NCBI GenBank assembly: GCA_945903265.1 | Contig: CAMDNQ010000002.1 | Span: 1 to 64,000 of the forward strand | DNA length: 64,000 bases | From: Candidatus Sulfopaludibacter sp. SbA3 | GTDB lineage: Bacteria; Acidobacteriota; Vicinamibacteria; Vicinamibacterales; UBA2999 | Direction: 5' to 3' | Part shown: one piece after another, positions 27,091-35,019 of the stretch | Numbering within the stretch: the stretch's first letter is position 1 | Layout of the letters: the number at the start of each line of letters is the position of its first letter | Program-made: the position numbers and the translations under genes | The notes under the pieces: generated by a model | Told to the model about the DNA's origin: nothing | Database searches by the model: none | Seen by the model: the letters and a program-made list of their open reading frames with translations, nothing else

Positions 27091-27124
27091 TAGGGGCCGA
27101 CCTTCAGGTCGGCCCCTATTTTTT
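27091..27124 (+). terminator. intrinsic terminator, 13-bp perfect palindrome
   Basis: TAGGGGCCGACCT pairs perfectly with AGGTCGGCCCCTA around a TC centre and is followed by six T. It ends the MBL-fold gene. The opposite gene (collagen-like) ends at 27134, so the symmetric stem could also serve convergent transcripts. Confidence 0.85.
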
Positions 27125-27133
27125 GGAGCAGCG

Positions 27134-28663
27134 CTATTCCTCCAGCCGTTCCGCCTTGATTGTCAGTTCGATCGTCGCCGGCGCCAGACCGTTCGACATG
27201 ATCAGCAACGGGTTGAAGGCGTTCACACGGATGGGAAACGCGTCGAAGTAGGTGCGTTGAAGCTGTGTCGTCACCGACGTCAGCTCCACGTCTCGCCGGG
27301 CGTCAGTACCATCAATCACGTCTGCAATCCACTGATACACGCCGACCGATGGCCAATCGAGCCTCGCGAAGAGCGGCGAGACCGTCCAGTGGCCAGGTGT
27401 GAACGTCTGAAACTGATCGGTGCCCAGACTGCTGTCGGCGTACTCGATCGCCTTGGACCCGCCCTGCACGAGCGTGGCTTCCGACACCGACGACCCCACC
27501 ACATAGTCATGGGTCCGGGGCGCAGGATTGTTCACAGTGCTGGCCAGCGGTCCCTGCGTGCCCTCAATCTCCGTCCTGCTGACCTTGATGACGAGCGTGC
27601 CGGAGTCGCGATCGAAGGAGATCGGCCAGCAGTCGAACAGTGCAATGGTGATGGCCGATTGTCCCGACTTCAATTCGAGGATCTCGATCGTCACGTCCCG
27701 CGGATCGGGGTAACCGTCCGCCACGCGGTCGAACCAGTCCTGCACGTCGTCCACCGCGCCTGAGGCAACGATGATCGTGACGTCGGGGACGGTCGCCCTG
27801 CCTGGCCGGTAGGTCCCCCACTGGGTGTCAAGTCCACTGGTGGTCTCGACGGTGGGAATGTCCACCCCGACGCGGGAGAGGCCGCGCGGCCTGAATGCGC
27901 CGCCGGCACCTCCGATCTCGACGCGGATATTGTCGGCGTAGCCAATGGCGTCGTCTTCGTCGACTACGGCGCCGCTGGCCGGACCGGCGGGGCCCATCGG
28001 GCCCGGCGCGCCCTGCGCGCCCGCGGGACCCTGTGCTCCGGTCGCACCCTGCGGACCTGCCGGACCGGCGGGCCCTTGAGCACCTGTCGCACCTGCAGGA
28101 CCCTGCGCACCTGGCGCACCCGCAGGACCTGCGGGCCCCTGAGCGCCGGTCGCACCCGTAAGACCCGTGGCACCCGTGGGACCTGTTGCGCCTGCGGGAC
28201 CAGCTGCACCCTGCGGACCGGCGGGACCTGCGGCGCCCGTCTCGCCCTGCGGGCCCGGTGCGCCGTCAGCGCCCGGGGCACCATCGGCTCCTCGCGCACC
28301 ATCGGCACCCGGCGCTCCGTCAGATCCTGTGGCACCTGTCTCGCCCGGCAGGCCACGCTCGCCCTGTGGGCCTTCTGCTCCCGGAGATCCCGGCGCGCCC
28401 GGGTCTCCCTGCGGGCCCTGTGAACCTGTGGCTCCCTGTGGTCCCGCTGGTCCCGCCTGCCCCTGGGGCCCTTCCGGGCCCACGGCGTTGAACCGAATCC
28501 GCGTTTCTCCAGGCCTGCATGCCTGGTTCGCGGCGACGACCCGCAATCCCCCGTTACCCGGGTTCAGGCAGGCGTCAATGGTCGCAGGGGTCTGGCCAAT
28601 AACGGACGCGGGCGTAATCAACAGACACAGGACGAGCGGTGCAAGCAGGGAGCGATACGACAC
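27134..28663 (-). CDS. secreted collagen-like protein with two tail-tube-like domains
   Basis: 509 aa from a GTG (28663) with GGAGG upstream. After a signal peptide and a short cysteine-containing segment come 56 uninterrupted G-X-Y triplets (residues 62-229), rich in GPA, GAT, GPQ and GAQ. The C-terminal 280 residues resemble the phage T4 gp19/contractile tail-tube fold twice. Repeat 1 has [19 protein letters not shown], a VADG turn, [10 protein letters not shown] and FDCWPISFD. Repeat 2 has [26 protein letters not shown] and YFDAFPIRV. Collagen-like stalks trimerise, and a trimeric fibre with ring-like heads is a reasonable model. The domain assignment is by eye. Confidence 0.7.
   Translation of the reverse strand: MSYRSLLAPLVLCLLITPASVIGQTPATIDACLNPGNGGLRVVAANQACRPGETRIRFNAVGPEGPQGQAGPAGPQGATGSQGPQGDPGAPGSPGAEGPQGERGLPGETGATGSDGAPGADGARGADGAPGADGAPGPQGETGAAGPAGPQGAAGPAGATGPTGATGLTGATGAQGPAGPAGAPGAQGPAGATGAQGPAGPAGPQGATGAQGPAGAQGAPGPMGPAGPASGAVVDEDDAIGYADNIRVEIGGAGGAFRPRGLSRVGVDIPTVETTSGLDTQWGTYRPGRATVPDVTIIVASGAVDDVQDWFDRVADGYPDPRDVTIEILELKSGQSAITIALFDCWPISFDRDSGTLVIKVSRTEIEGTQGPLASTVNNPAPRTHDYVVGSSVSEATLVQGGSKAIEYADSSLGTDQFQTFTPGHWTVSPLFARLDWPSVGVYQWIADVIDGTDARRDVELTSVTTQLQRTYFDAFPIRVNAFNPLLIMSNGLAPATIELTIKAERLEE
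27977..28480 (-). repeat. (GXY)56 collagen-coding repeat
   Basis: 504 bases encode 56 consecutive glycine-X-Y triplets with no interruption. The nucleotide sequence is a degenerate 9-mer-like repeat rich in GGxCCxGCx, prone to slippage, so triplet number may vary between strains. Confidence 0.95.
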
Positions 28664-28731
28664 AGAGACCTCCAAAGTGTTCTCGTGGCTGATAACTGCC
28701 GCTACACTACGCGTGCTTCGGGAGGCGGTAA

Positions 28732-29718
28732 ATGAGGCAGATGCCCCACGGACTGAGCGAGTTGCTGCTGCGGTTGTATCGTCTGGGGCGCGAGGCCGAC
28801 GCGCCCGCGTTCAAGGAGCAGTCGTTCGCCCTGATCAAGGAATACCTGCCATTTGAGTCAGGCCTCTGGGGCGCGATGACCGTCATGTCCGCGGACCGGA
28901 CGCACGTGCACTGGGTCCACCTGGACAGCCAACCGCTCGAGTTGATCACGAACTGGCAGGAGTACAGCGAGTACGACGCGCTGCACCGCGACTGCATCGC
29001 GGAGTTCGGCCGGACGTGCATGCTGAACATGAAGGTGCCCCACCAGGCCGCCCGGTTTCACCCGAAGCTGGTGGAACACACGCACACGTATCAGATCTGC
29101 CAGGTGCTCGCGACGGTCACGCACGACCCGGTGCTCAACGTGAGGAATGCCATCTCGTTCTATCGAGGGTGGTCAGCCAGGCCCTTCACGGAAGATGACC
29201 GCCAGTTCAAGCAGGAGCTCGTGCCGCATCTGGCCGAGGCGTGGAACCTCTGCGTGATTCGTTACGTGGACCGTGAGCCCAACGCCGCCGGCGTGGTTGC
29301 GCGAGCCGTCACAGATCGAGCCGGCTCCATTCACAACGCGGAACCGGGGTTCACGGATCTGCTGCGGACCGAGTTTCCGGACTGGCTCGGACCGATGCTG
29401 CCTCCTGCGTGCGTGAGCCCGGATGCATCGGCCGACGGCCACGTCTTCAAGGGACGCGAGATCCTGCTGACAAACCTGAGGGGGATCACCGACGGCATGC
29501 GTCTGGTCGGCATCCAGCGCCTGGACGCGGGACGACGGTTGTCGCCGCGCGAGCTGGCCGTCGCCCGCGAGTTCGCCACGGGCCGCACGTACACGGAAAT
29601 TGCGGGTCGCCTCGGCGTCGCGCCGAAAACCGTGCGTAATCACTTGCAGTCGGTGTACGGCAAACTGGGCGTGAAGTCGAAGGTCGGGCTGGTGAAGCGG
29701 CTCGACGCCGAGCGCTAA
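28732..29718 (+). CDS. LuxR-family transcriptional regulator
   Basis: 328 aa. The N-terminal ~250 residues have no recognised sensor domain, though they contain paired histidines and aromatic residues. The C-terminal LuxR-type helix-turn-helix has [34 protein letters not shown] and [16 protein letters not shown] precedes the ATG. It is transcribed divergently from the collagen-like gene with only 68 bases between, so that gene is the first candidate target. The stop overlaps the convergent acetyltransferase stop. Confidence 0.85.
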   Translation: MRQMPHGLSELLLRLYRLGREADAPAFKEQSFALIKEYLPFESGLWGAMTVMSADRTHVHWVHLDSQPLELITNWQEYSEYDALHRDCIAEFGRTCMLNMKVPHQAARFHPKLVEHTHTYQICQVLATVTHDPVLNVRNAISFYRGWSARPFTEDDRQFKQELVPHLAEAWNLCVIRYVDREPNAAGVVARAVTDRAGSIHNAEPGFTDLLRTEFPDWLGPMLPPACVSPDASADGHVFKGREILLTNLRGITDGMRLVGIQRLDAGRRLSPRELAVAREFATGRTYTEIAGRLGVAPKTVRNHLQSVYGKLGVKSKVGLVKRLDAER

Positions 29719-30158
29719 CCGGCCACTGTCTTGCGGAAACAGACGAGGCGTTCGACTTCTTCGTAGCCGAGCGCACCGTGTGCGGCAATGCTCACGTCGT
29801 TGTCGATGAGTACGTCGCTCGCAATTTCGGCGTAGCCGCCCGCGCGCGCTGACGCTTCCGCGGCCTCGACCAGCGCGCGTCCGATGCCCCGTCCCTGAAA
29901 CGCAGCATCGACGTACCAGCCTTCGATGAACGGAACCGGAGACGACGTGCAACCTTCCGCGTACGGACGGTAACCGAGTTCCAGAAAGCCTACCAACCTG
30001 CTGTCGGCTTCTGCGACGAACACGACCATCGCTGGCTTCGAACTGGCAAAGTGCGCCAGCGTCTCCGCTTCGTGATCAGACAGCGACCCGGGCCACAGCG
30101 CGTCGCGCATGCGGACCCAGTCGGCTCGATCCGATTCGCGAATCGTTCGAATGGTCAC
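29715..30158 (-). CDS. GNAT acetyltransferase, AAC(6')-I-like
   Basis: 147 aa GNAT protein. Beyond the acetyl-CoA motif QGRGIGRAL, it carries the signature of aminoglycoside 6'-N-acetyltransferases: LWP near residue 22, YAEGC.SSPV, EGWYVD, ASD...DN..S and the C-terminal ALGYEE.ER.V.FRK. It could acetylate aminoglycosides or a related natural amine. It starts with GTG, and the 17 bases ahead of it are mostly a GTCTCTA repeat, so there is no Shine-Dalgarno. Chromosomal, with no mobile element seen nearby. Confidence 0.8.
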   Translation of the reverse strand: MTIRTIRESDRADWVRMRDALWPGSLSDHEAETLAHFASSKPAMVVFVAEADSRLVGFLELGYRPYAEGCTSSPVPFIEGWYVDAAFQGRGIGRALVEAAEASARAGGYAEIASDVLIDNDVSIAAHGALGYEEVERLVCFRKTVAG

Positions 30159-30172
30159 TAGAGACTAGAGAC
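30159..30172 (-). repeat. two GTCTCTA heptamers
   Basis: Two perfect heptamers, GTCTCTA on the minus strand, fill the gap between the DUF1330 stop and the acetyltransferase GTG. The same unit forms arrays at 17242 and 27062, but here there is no hairpin. Confidence 0.65.
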
Positions 30173-30175
30173 GTC

Positions 30176-30478
30176 CTACGTCGTCGCGTCGCCGCTTTCG
30201 ACGATGACGTTTTCTACGATGCCGCCGCCGCTCTTCCGGAATTGCGCGGCTTCCTGGTACTCGGGTGACTCGAAGCAGGCGACGCCCTGCTCCAGGGTGG
30301 GAAACTCGATGACGACGAAGCGGTGGAAGGTGTCGGGGCCCTCCATGATGCGGTACTTGCCCCCGCGCGCCAGAACCTTGCCGCCGTACTGCTTGAGGAT
30401 TCCGGGGATCCGGTCGGTGTACTTCTTGTACGCGACCGGATCCAGGATCTTCGAACGCGCGATCCAGTACGCCGGCAT
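30176..30478 (-). CDS. DUF1330-family protein
   Basis: 100 aa dimeric alpha-beta-barrel (ferredoxin-like) protein. Typical DUF1330 features are PAYWIARSKILDP, YTDRIPGILKQYGGKVLARGG (residues 19-39, split here by eye), FPTLEQGVACFESPEYQ and the Arg/Lys tail. Function unknown for the family; members sit beside many secondary or catabolic genes. It starts at ATG 3 bases after the VWA gene stop and is probably co-transcribed with it and the acetyltransferase. Confidence 0.85.
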   Translation of the reverse strand: MPAYWIARSKILDPVAYKKYTDRIPGILKQYGGKVLARGGKYRIMEGPDTFHRFVVIEFPTLEQGVACFESPEYQEAAQFRKSGGGIVENVIVESGDATT

Positions 30479-30481
30479 TCG

Positions 30482-32623
30482 TTATTTCACTTCGAAGAGC
30501 ACTTCGCGCTGCGCTGTGTGGCCCCCGAGCGTGGCGCTCGCCTGCACGCGGAGCACGTAGAGTCCTGGCCGCAGGTCGCGCAGCGGATAGTCGGTCGTGA
30601 ATCCGTGCCCCTGGCCCCGGCGCTGGACGACGCGGGTATCGCGCGCCTCGACGAGCATCCGGCCGTCGCGCGCGTCCTGAATCGTGCTCGTGAAGTTGAC
30701 GCCGTGCGGCTGGTCCGAGCTGTTGTCGTACACCTCGGTAAACCACGTGAGGGTCTCCGACGGGCTGAACACGCGGTTGGCGACCGGCGGCGACGGCAGC
30801 AGGCCGTTCCAGTCAGTCTCGGTACTCCCGGTCGCGTAGTTGTTCGCGAAGGACGAAGTGATGAACAGGCCGCTCATCGTAAACGGCGCCTTCGCGTAGT
30901 CGGGAATCTCGATGTCGTACGGCAGCGTACCGACCGCGCCGCCGGTCGATTCATGCGCGCCAATCCGGATCTGATAGCGACCCGGGGGGAGATCCACCTG
31001 CGAGATGAGCCGCACCCCGCCGCGATCGACGTTCGCCTTGGTGTCCGGCATCAGGTTCAGGTTGAACGTCTGGCGATCCCCACCCTGGACACGCGCCCGT
31101 TGATCGGCTGCCACGACGGACATCTCCACCGACTCGGTAAAGCGCCCGTCCTTCTCCAGGTACTTCAGCGACGGACCGTCCACTTCGACCGCGACCAGCA
31201 CCTGTCCAGTGTTCTTGGCCGAGCGCAGCGGACCCGCGAACGCGCGGAACGGGAGGTCGCCGACCGGGACCGGCTTGTCGAGGGCCGCGCGAAGCGCCGG
31301 GCTCGTCCCGTTCTTGAGATCCGCCTCGCGGGCGCGCTCGATGGCTCGCGTGTCTGGCGGCAGGTAGCCGTTGCGCGAGCGCACGGTCAGGCCGGGCCGC
31401 TTCACGCGCACCTGGATCTTCATGAACTTGTTCCGCGCCCAGCGCGACGAGTCGCTGTAATACCCGAGGAGGTAGTAGCGGCTGTTGTCGAGGACGATGC
31501 GTCCGAGTCCGCCCCGCAGGTCGTTTCGATTGACGATCGCGATGCCGCCCGTTTCCTCGGAGAGCGAAATCAGGCTCTCCTGTGCGAGCAGCAGCTCGCG
31601 GAGGTTGCCCCGGAAATTGCCGTACTCGAGCTGCGGGTAGTCCGATCGCGAGCTCACTTCCGCCATGTCGCCAAAGGCGTTCATGCCGCGCGGGTCAATG
31701 CCGTACACGTTGACGTTCGCGCGCTGCGCCGCCGCCACCGCCTCGCGCGCCTCGGTGATGATCAGGTCGCTGTTGCGGTTGATGAAGAACGGCTGGTAGA
31801 TGTCGTAGTCGAAGCCCTCGCTGAAGAGGAGCATCGCCTTGCGGCGTCCCTGCACGTCGCCGAGCCACCGCGATGTCAGTTCAACCGTGTCGAACGCCCG
31901 GCGTGCGTTCTGCGCGCGGATGTCGTCGTACGGGTCCTTGACCGAGTTGGCGCGCTGCAGTCCCTCGGCCGACCGGCCGACCTGGGCGCTTCCGGTTTCC
32001 GGGTCGGTGGCAAACGCCTCCTCGCGCAGGTGGAGGGCCAGCCGTTCGGCGCCCGCAGACGTCATCTTCTGCCCCTGGAACCGATCAATCGCCGCCTTGA
32101 GCAGCTGGCGGTTGTTCGTCAGCTCCTGGCCGGACTCCTGACGCCCGCTCGTGTACACCACCGCGGCGAGATCGTTCGTGCCCAGGTACTCGTCGATGAA
32201 CTGCTTGGCCAGCGTGCGGACGTTCTGCGTACGCTGCACGTTCGTGTGCAGGTCGTCCATCACGAACACGTAGAGGCGTCCGTCGAACGTGCGCGTCGTC
32301 GACTTCACATCAGGCTCGATCGGCGCGCCTGCGTTCAGCGGCGTGAACGGCGGCTCGATCGGCAGATCCACCATCGAGAAGACGACCGGCGCCTGGGGGC
32401 GCCCGTCCTCCAGCACCTCGAAGTCGGCGGCGGTCAGGTCCTTGACGAAGGCGCCCTTCTCGTCGGTGACGATGGCGTGGACCTCGACGAAGTTCGTCTC
32501 GGCCCGGAAGGTCACGGAAGGCTGCTGTCCCGCCGGGGTGGCGGGGGGCGTCGCGGGCTGCTGTGCGGCGGTTGTGACGGCGCCGAGCAGAACCGTTAAG
32601 AAAAGAAGCAGATTTCGGCGCAT
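30482..32623 (-). CDS. VWFA-related acidobacterial-type secreted protein
   Basis: 713 aa. A signal peptide is followed by the family entry segment FRAETNFVEVHAIVTDEKG, DFEVLEDG and a von Willebrand A domain. Its MIDAS-like motif reads DDLHTN instead of DxSxS, as is common in this family. The C-terminal half is all-beta with RFTESVEMSV-type repeats. The expansion of these proteins is characteristic of Acidobacteriota. Likely an extracellular or periplasmic adhesion or assembly protein; no specific role can be stated. Confidence 0.85.
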   Translation of the reverse strand: MRRNLLLFLTVLLGAVTTAAQQPATPPATPAGQQPSVTFRAETNFVEVHAIVTDEKGAFVKDLTAADFEVLEDGRPQAPVVFSMVDLPIEPPFTPLNAGAPIEPDVKSTTRTFDGRLYVFVMDDLHTNVQRTQNVRTLAKQFIDEYLGTNDLAAVVYTSGRQESGQELTNNRQLLKAAIDRFQGQKMTSAGAERLALHLREEAFATDPETGSAQVGRSAEGLQRANSVKDPYDDIRAQNARRAFDTVELTSRWLGDVQGRRKAMLLFSEGFDYDIYQPFFINRNSDLIITEAREAVAAAQRANVNVYGIDPRGMNAFGDMAEVSSRSDYPQLEYGNFRGNLRELLLAQESLISLSEETGGIAIVNRNDLRGGLGRIVLDNSRYYLLGYYSDSSRWARNKFMKIQVRVKRPGLTVRSRNGYLPPDTRAIERAREADLKNGTSPALRAALDKPVPVGDLPFRAFAGPLRSAKNTGQVLVAVEVDGPSLKYLEKDGRFTESVEMSVVAADQRARVQGGDRQTFNLNLMPDTKANVDRGGVRLISQVDLPPGRYQIRIGAHESTGGAVGTLPYDIEIPDYAKAPFTMSGLFITSSFANNYATGSTETDWNGLLPSPPVANRVFSPSETLTWFTEVYDNSSDQPHGVNFTSTIQDARDGRMLVEARDTRVVQRRGQGHGFTTDYPLRDLRPGLYVLRVQASATLGGHTAQREVLFEVK

Positions 32624-32683
32624 AGTGTTTTTAGTCTATAAGATCCGGCCAGGAACCCGACCCCCATTTCCGAGAGGATTTCG

Positions 32684-33994
32684 ATGCGTAACGCTGTGCT
32701 CGTCAGTGCCGCCACCCTCGCACTTTGCGCGGGATGGCTCGTCGCGGGAGATACCCTCGTCCAGGGCCAGAGTCAGGGCCAGACCCAGCCGAATACCGGC
32801 TTCGGGGCTGTTGCCGGTGAGAAGGGCGGCCTCGACCTTACAGGGCCCTACGAGGTCGTAGCCGACTGGCCGAAGCCGCTCGCGAGCCTGCCGGGCCACG
32901 AGAACTGGACGTGGGGCTCTGCGCAGGCGGTCTTCGCCGAGAGCCCGAACCGCGTCTTCTTCGTCCAGCGCGGCGAGCTGCCTCGCATCCAGCGGCCGGC
33001 CGCGCGCGCGTTGCCGGACGTCGGGCCCAGCCTGTCGTTCCCGGTCGGCCAGGCGCCGTTCCGCAACGCGTCGCAGGGACCCGCGTCGAGCCCGCCTGGC
33101 GCCGGCGGGCCCGGCGCCGATCCGGACGATCCCAAGCAGCAGTGGCAGGGCCGCATGGGCGTCGACGCCAGGTGGGAACACACCATCGTCGCCTTCAACG
33201 CCGCGGGCGACATCGTCGATCAGTGGACGCAGTACGACAAGATGATGCGGCGTCCGCACGGCGTCTACATCAGCCCGTACGACGCACAGAAGCACGTCTG
33301 GATCGTGGACGATCACAGCCACGCGATCTTCAAGTTCACCAACGACGGCAAGCAGCTCGTGCAGACGATCGGCACGCCGAACCAGAAGGGCGAAGACGCG
33401 ACGCACTTCAACCGGCCGACGTTCATGTCGTGGTTCGCCGACGGGAGCTTCGTGGTCGCCGACGGCTACAACGGCAACCGCGTGGCGAAGTTCGATCGGG
33501 ACGGCAAGTTCCTCTGGACCTCGGGACAGCCGGGGATGCCGGGCGGGCGAGAGATGCGGCTCGGGTACTTCAACACGGTCCACGGCATCGCGGTCGATCC
33601 GATGACACGGCGTGTCTACGTCAGCGACAGGTCCAATCGACGCATCCAGGTGCTCGACGGCGACAGCGGAAAGCCGCTGGACCAGTGGCCGGTCGGCGCG
33701 CAGACGAATCTGCAGTTCCTGCACATTCCGGCGGACCGATCCGGCGTGTGGGGCTTCACGGACACGGTCGCAAAGGTCGCGAAGTGGGACTTCAACGGCC
33801 GCCTGCTCTACTCGTGGGGCGTGCTGGGTGATTTCCCCGGCGCTTTCTTCAACATGCACGGGGCGAGCGTCGACCAGGAGGGCAACCTCTATATCGCGGA
33901 GGTCGGCGGCGGGCGCGTGCAGAAGTTCAGACCACGCCAGGGCGCGAATCCCGCGTACCTGGTGGGGCGGCCGGTTTACGCCGCCTGGAAATAA
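32684..33994 (+). CDS. secreted NHL-repeat beta-propeller
   Basis: 436 aa with a signal peptide, then NHL blades: PHGVYISPYDAQKHVWIVDD, FNRPTFMSWFADGSFVVADG, VHGIAVDPMTRRVYVSDRSN and MHGASVDQEGNLYIAEVGG. Related to peptidyl-alpha-hydroxyglycine amidating-lyase-like propellers, but I see no basis for assigning lyase activity. A Gly/Pro-rich insertion occurs near residues 125-150. Divergent from the VWA gene (60 bases between) and followed 11 bases later by the TRAP binding protein. Confidence 0.8.
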   Translation: MRNAVLVSAATLALCAGWLVAGDTLVQGQSQGQTQPNTGFGAVAGEKGGLDLTGPYEVVADWPKPLASLPGHENWTWGSAQAVFAESPNRVFFVQRGELPRIQRPAARALPDVGPSLSFPVGQAPFRNASQGPASSPPGAGGPGADPDDPKQQWQGRMGVDARWEHTIVAFNAAGDIVDQWTQYDKMMRRPHGVYISPYDAQKHVWIVDDHSHAIFKFTNDGKQLVQTIGTPNQKGEDATHFNRPTFMSWFADGSFVVADGYNGNRVAKFDRDGKFLWTSGQPGMPGGREMRLGYFNTVHGIAVDPMTRRVYVSDRSNRRIQVLDGDSGKPLDQWPVGAQTNLQFLHIPADRSGVWGFTDTVAKVAKWDFNGRLLYSWGVLGDFPGAFFNMHGASVDQEGNLYIAEVGGGRVQKFRPRQGANPAYLVGRPVYAAWK

Positions 33995-34005
33995 GATTGG
34001 ATCCC

Positions 34006-35016
34006 ATGCCTGTTTCCCGCCGCTCGTTTCTTTCGACCGTCGCTGCAGCGCCGCTGGTGCTCACCCACGCCCGGGCGCAGACACCGGAGTTCACGTTCGT
34101 CCAGTACCACAACCAGACGGCGGAGAGCTCGCTCCACCGCCGGATCAGCGAGATGTGGGCGGCGATCCAGAAGGAAACGAACGGCCGTGTGGCCGCCGAG
34201 GTCTTCCCGCTGAACAACAAGGTGCAGGGGAGCGATCCGGTCGCGCTCAAGATGCTGATGGCCGGGGAGATCCAGTTCTTCACCCTGATGGGAGGCGTGT
34301 TGAGTAACGCCGTCCCGGCCGGCGACGTGCAGCAGATCCCGTTCGTGTTCCGCTCGGCGCCGCACGCGCACGAGGCGATGGACGGCCCGCTGGGCGCGTA
34401 TATCCGCGAGGAAATGGCCGCCAAAGGCATCCACGGCTTCCCTGTCGGCGCCTTCGATAACGGCATCCGCCAGATGACGCTCGTAAATAAGCCGATCGCC
34501 ATGCCTGCCGATCTCAAGGGCATCCGGATGCGCGTCCCCGACGGGCAGCTGTTTCAGGACCTGTTCCGCACGCTCGGCGCCGAACCGATCGTCATCAACA
34601 GCATCGACATCTACTCCGCGCTGAAGTCGGGAAAGGCCGACGCGCAGGAGAACCCGCTGGCGCTGCTCGAGAACTTCAAGCTGTACGAAGTCGTCAAGTA
34701 CGTCAGCATGACGAACCACATGTGGTCCGGCTTCAACCAGATGGCGCATCGGCCGACCTGGCAGAAGCTTCCCGCGGACATTCGCACCATCATCGACCGC
34801 CACGTGACGCGCGCCGTCCGGCTGCAGCGCGCGGATCAGGAAGCGGCGAACGGCCGGCTGCGGGCGGAGCTGACCACGCGTGGGCTGATCTTCAACGACG
34901 TCAACCAGGCGCCGTTCCGGAAGGCGCTGACCGGCTTCTATGCCACGTGGAAGGAAAAGCTGGGAACGAAGTGTTGGCGTCTCCTCGAAGAAGCCACCAA
35001 CACCTCGCTGGCGTAA
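34006..35016 (+). CDS. TRAP transporter substrate-binding protein, DctP family
   Basis: 336 aa. The N-terminus SRRSFLSTVAAAP resembles a Tat signal. The mature part follows the DctP pattern: LHRRISEMWAAI, GEIQFFTLMGG, IRQMTLVNKPI, LKGIRMRVPD and the arginine and asparagine positions of the carboxylate clamp in QENPLALL. It should bind an organic acid in the periplasm. No dctQ/dctM membrane genes are present in the window, so it is an orphan or works with subunits elsewhere. Confidence 0.85.
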   Translation: MPVSRRSFLSTVAAAPLVLTHARAQTPEFTFVQYHNQTAESSLHRRISEMWAAIQKETNGRVAAEVFPLNNKVQGSDPVALKMLMAGEIQFFTLMGGVLSNAVPAGDVQQIPFVFRSAPHAHEAMDGPLGAYIREEMAAKGIHGFPVGAFDNGIRQMTLVNKPIAMPADLKGIRMRVPDGQLFQDLFRTLGAEPIVINSIDIYSALKSGKADAQENPLALLENFKLYEVVKYVSMTNHMWSGFNQMAHRPTWQKLPADIRTIIDRHVTRAVRLQRADQEAANGRLRAELTTRGLIFNDVNQAPFRKALTGFYATWKEKLGTKCWRLLEEATNTSLA

Positions 35017-35019
35017 CCG

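Noticed and set aside
27062-27124. Heptamer array as an insertion-sequence end or attachment site
   Set aside because: No transposase, target duplication or second end is found. The hairpin plus T-tract is better explained as a terminator.
27977-28480. Repetitive 504-base region as a CRISPR array or assembly artefact
   Set aside because: Repeats are degenerate, have no spacers and encode 56 perfect G-X-Y triplets in frame with a signal peptide and a folded C-terminus.
30323-32599. Long plus-strand frame opposite the VWA protein gene
   Set aside because: It is antisense to a well-supported family member and shows no start context or domain.
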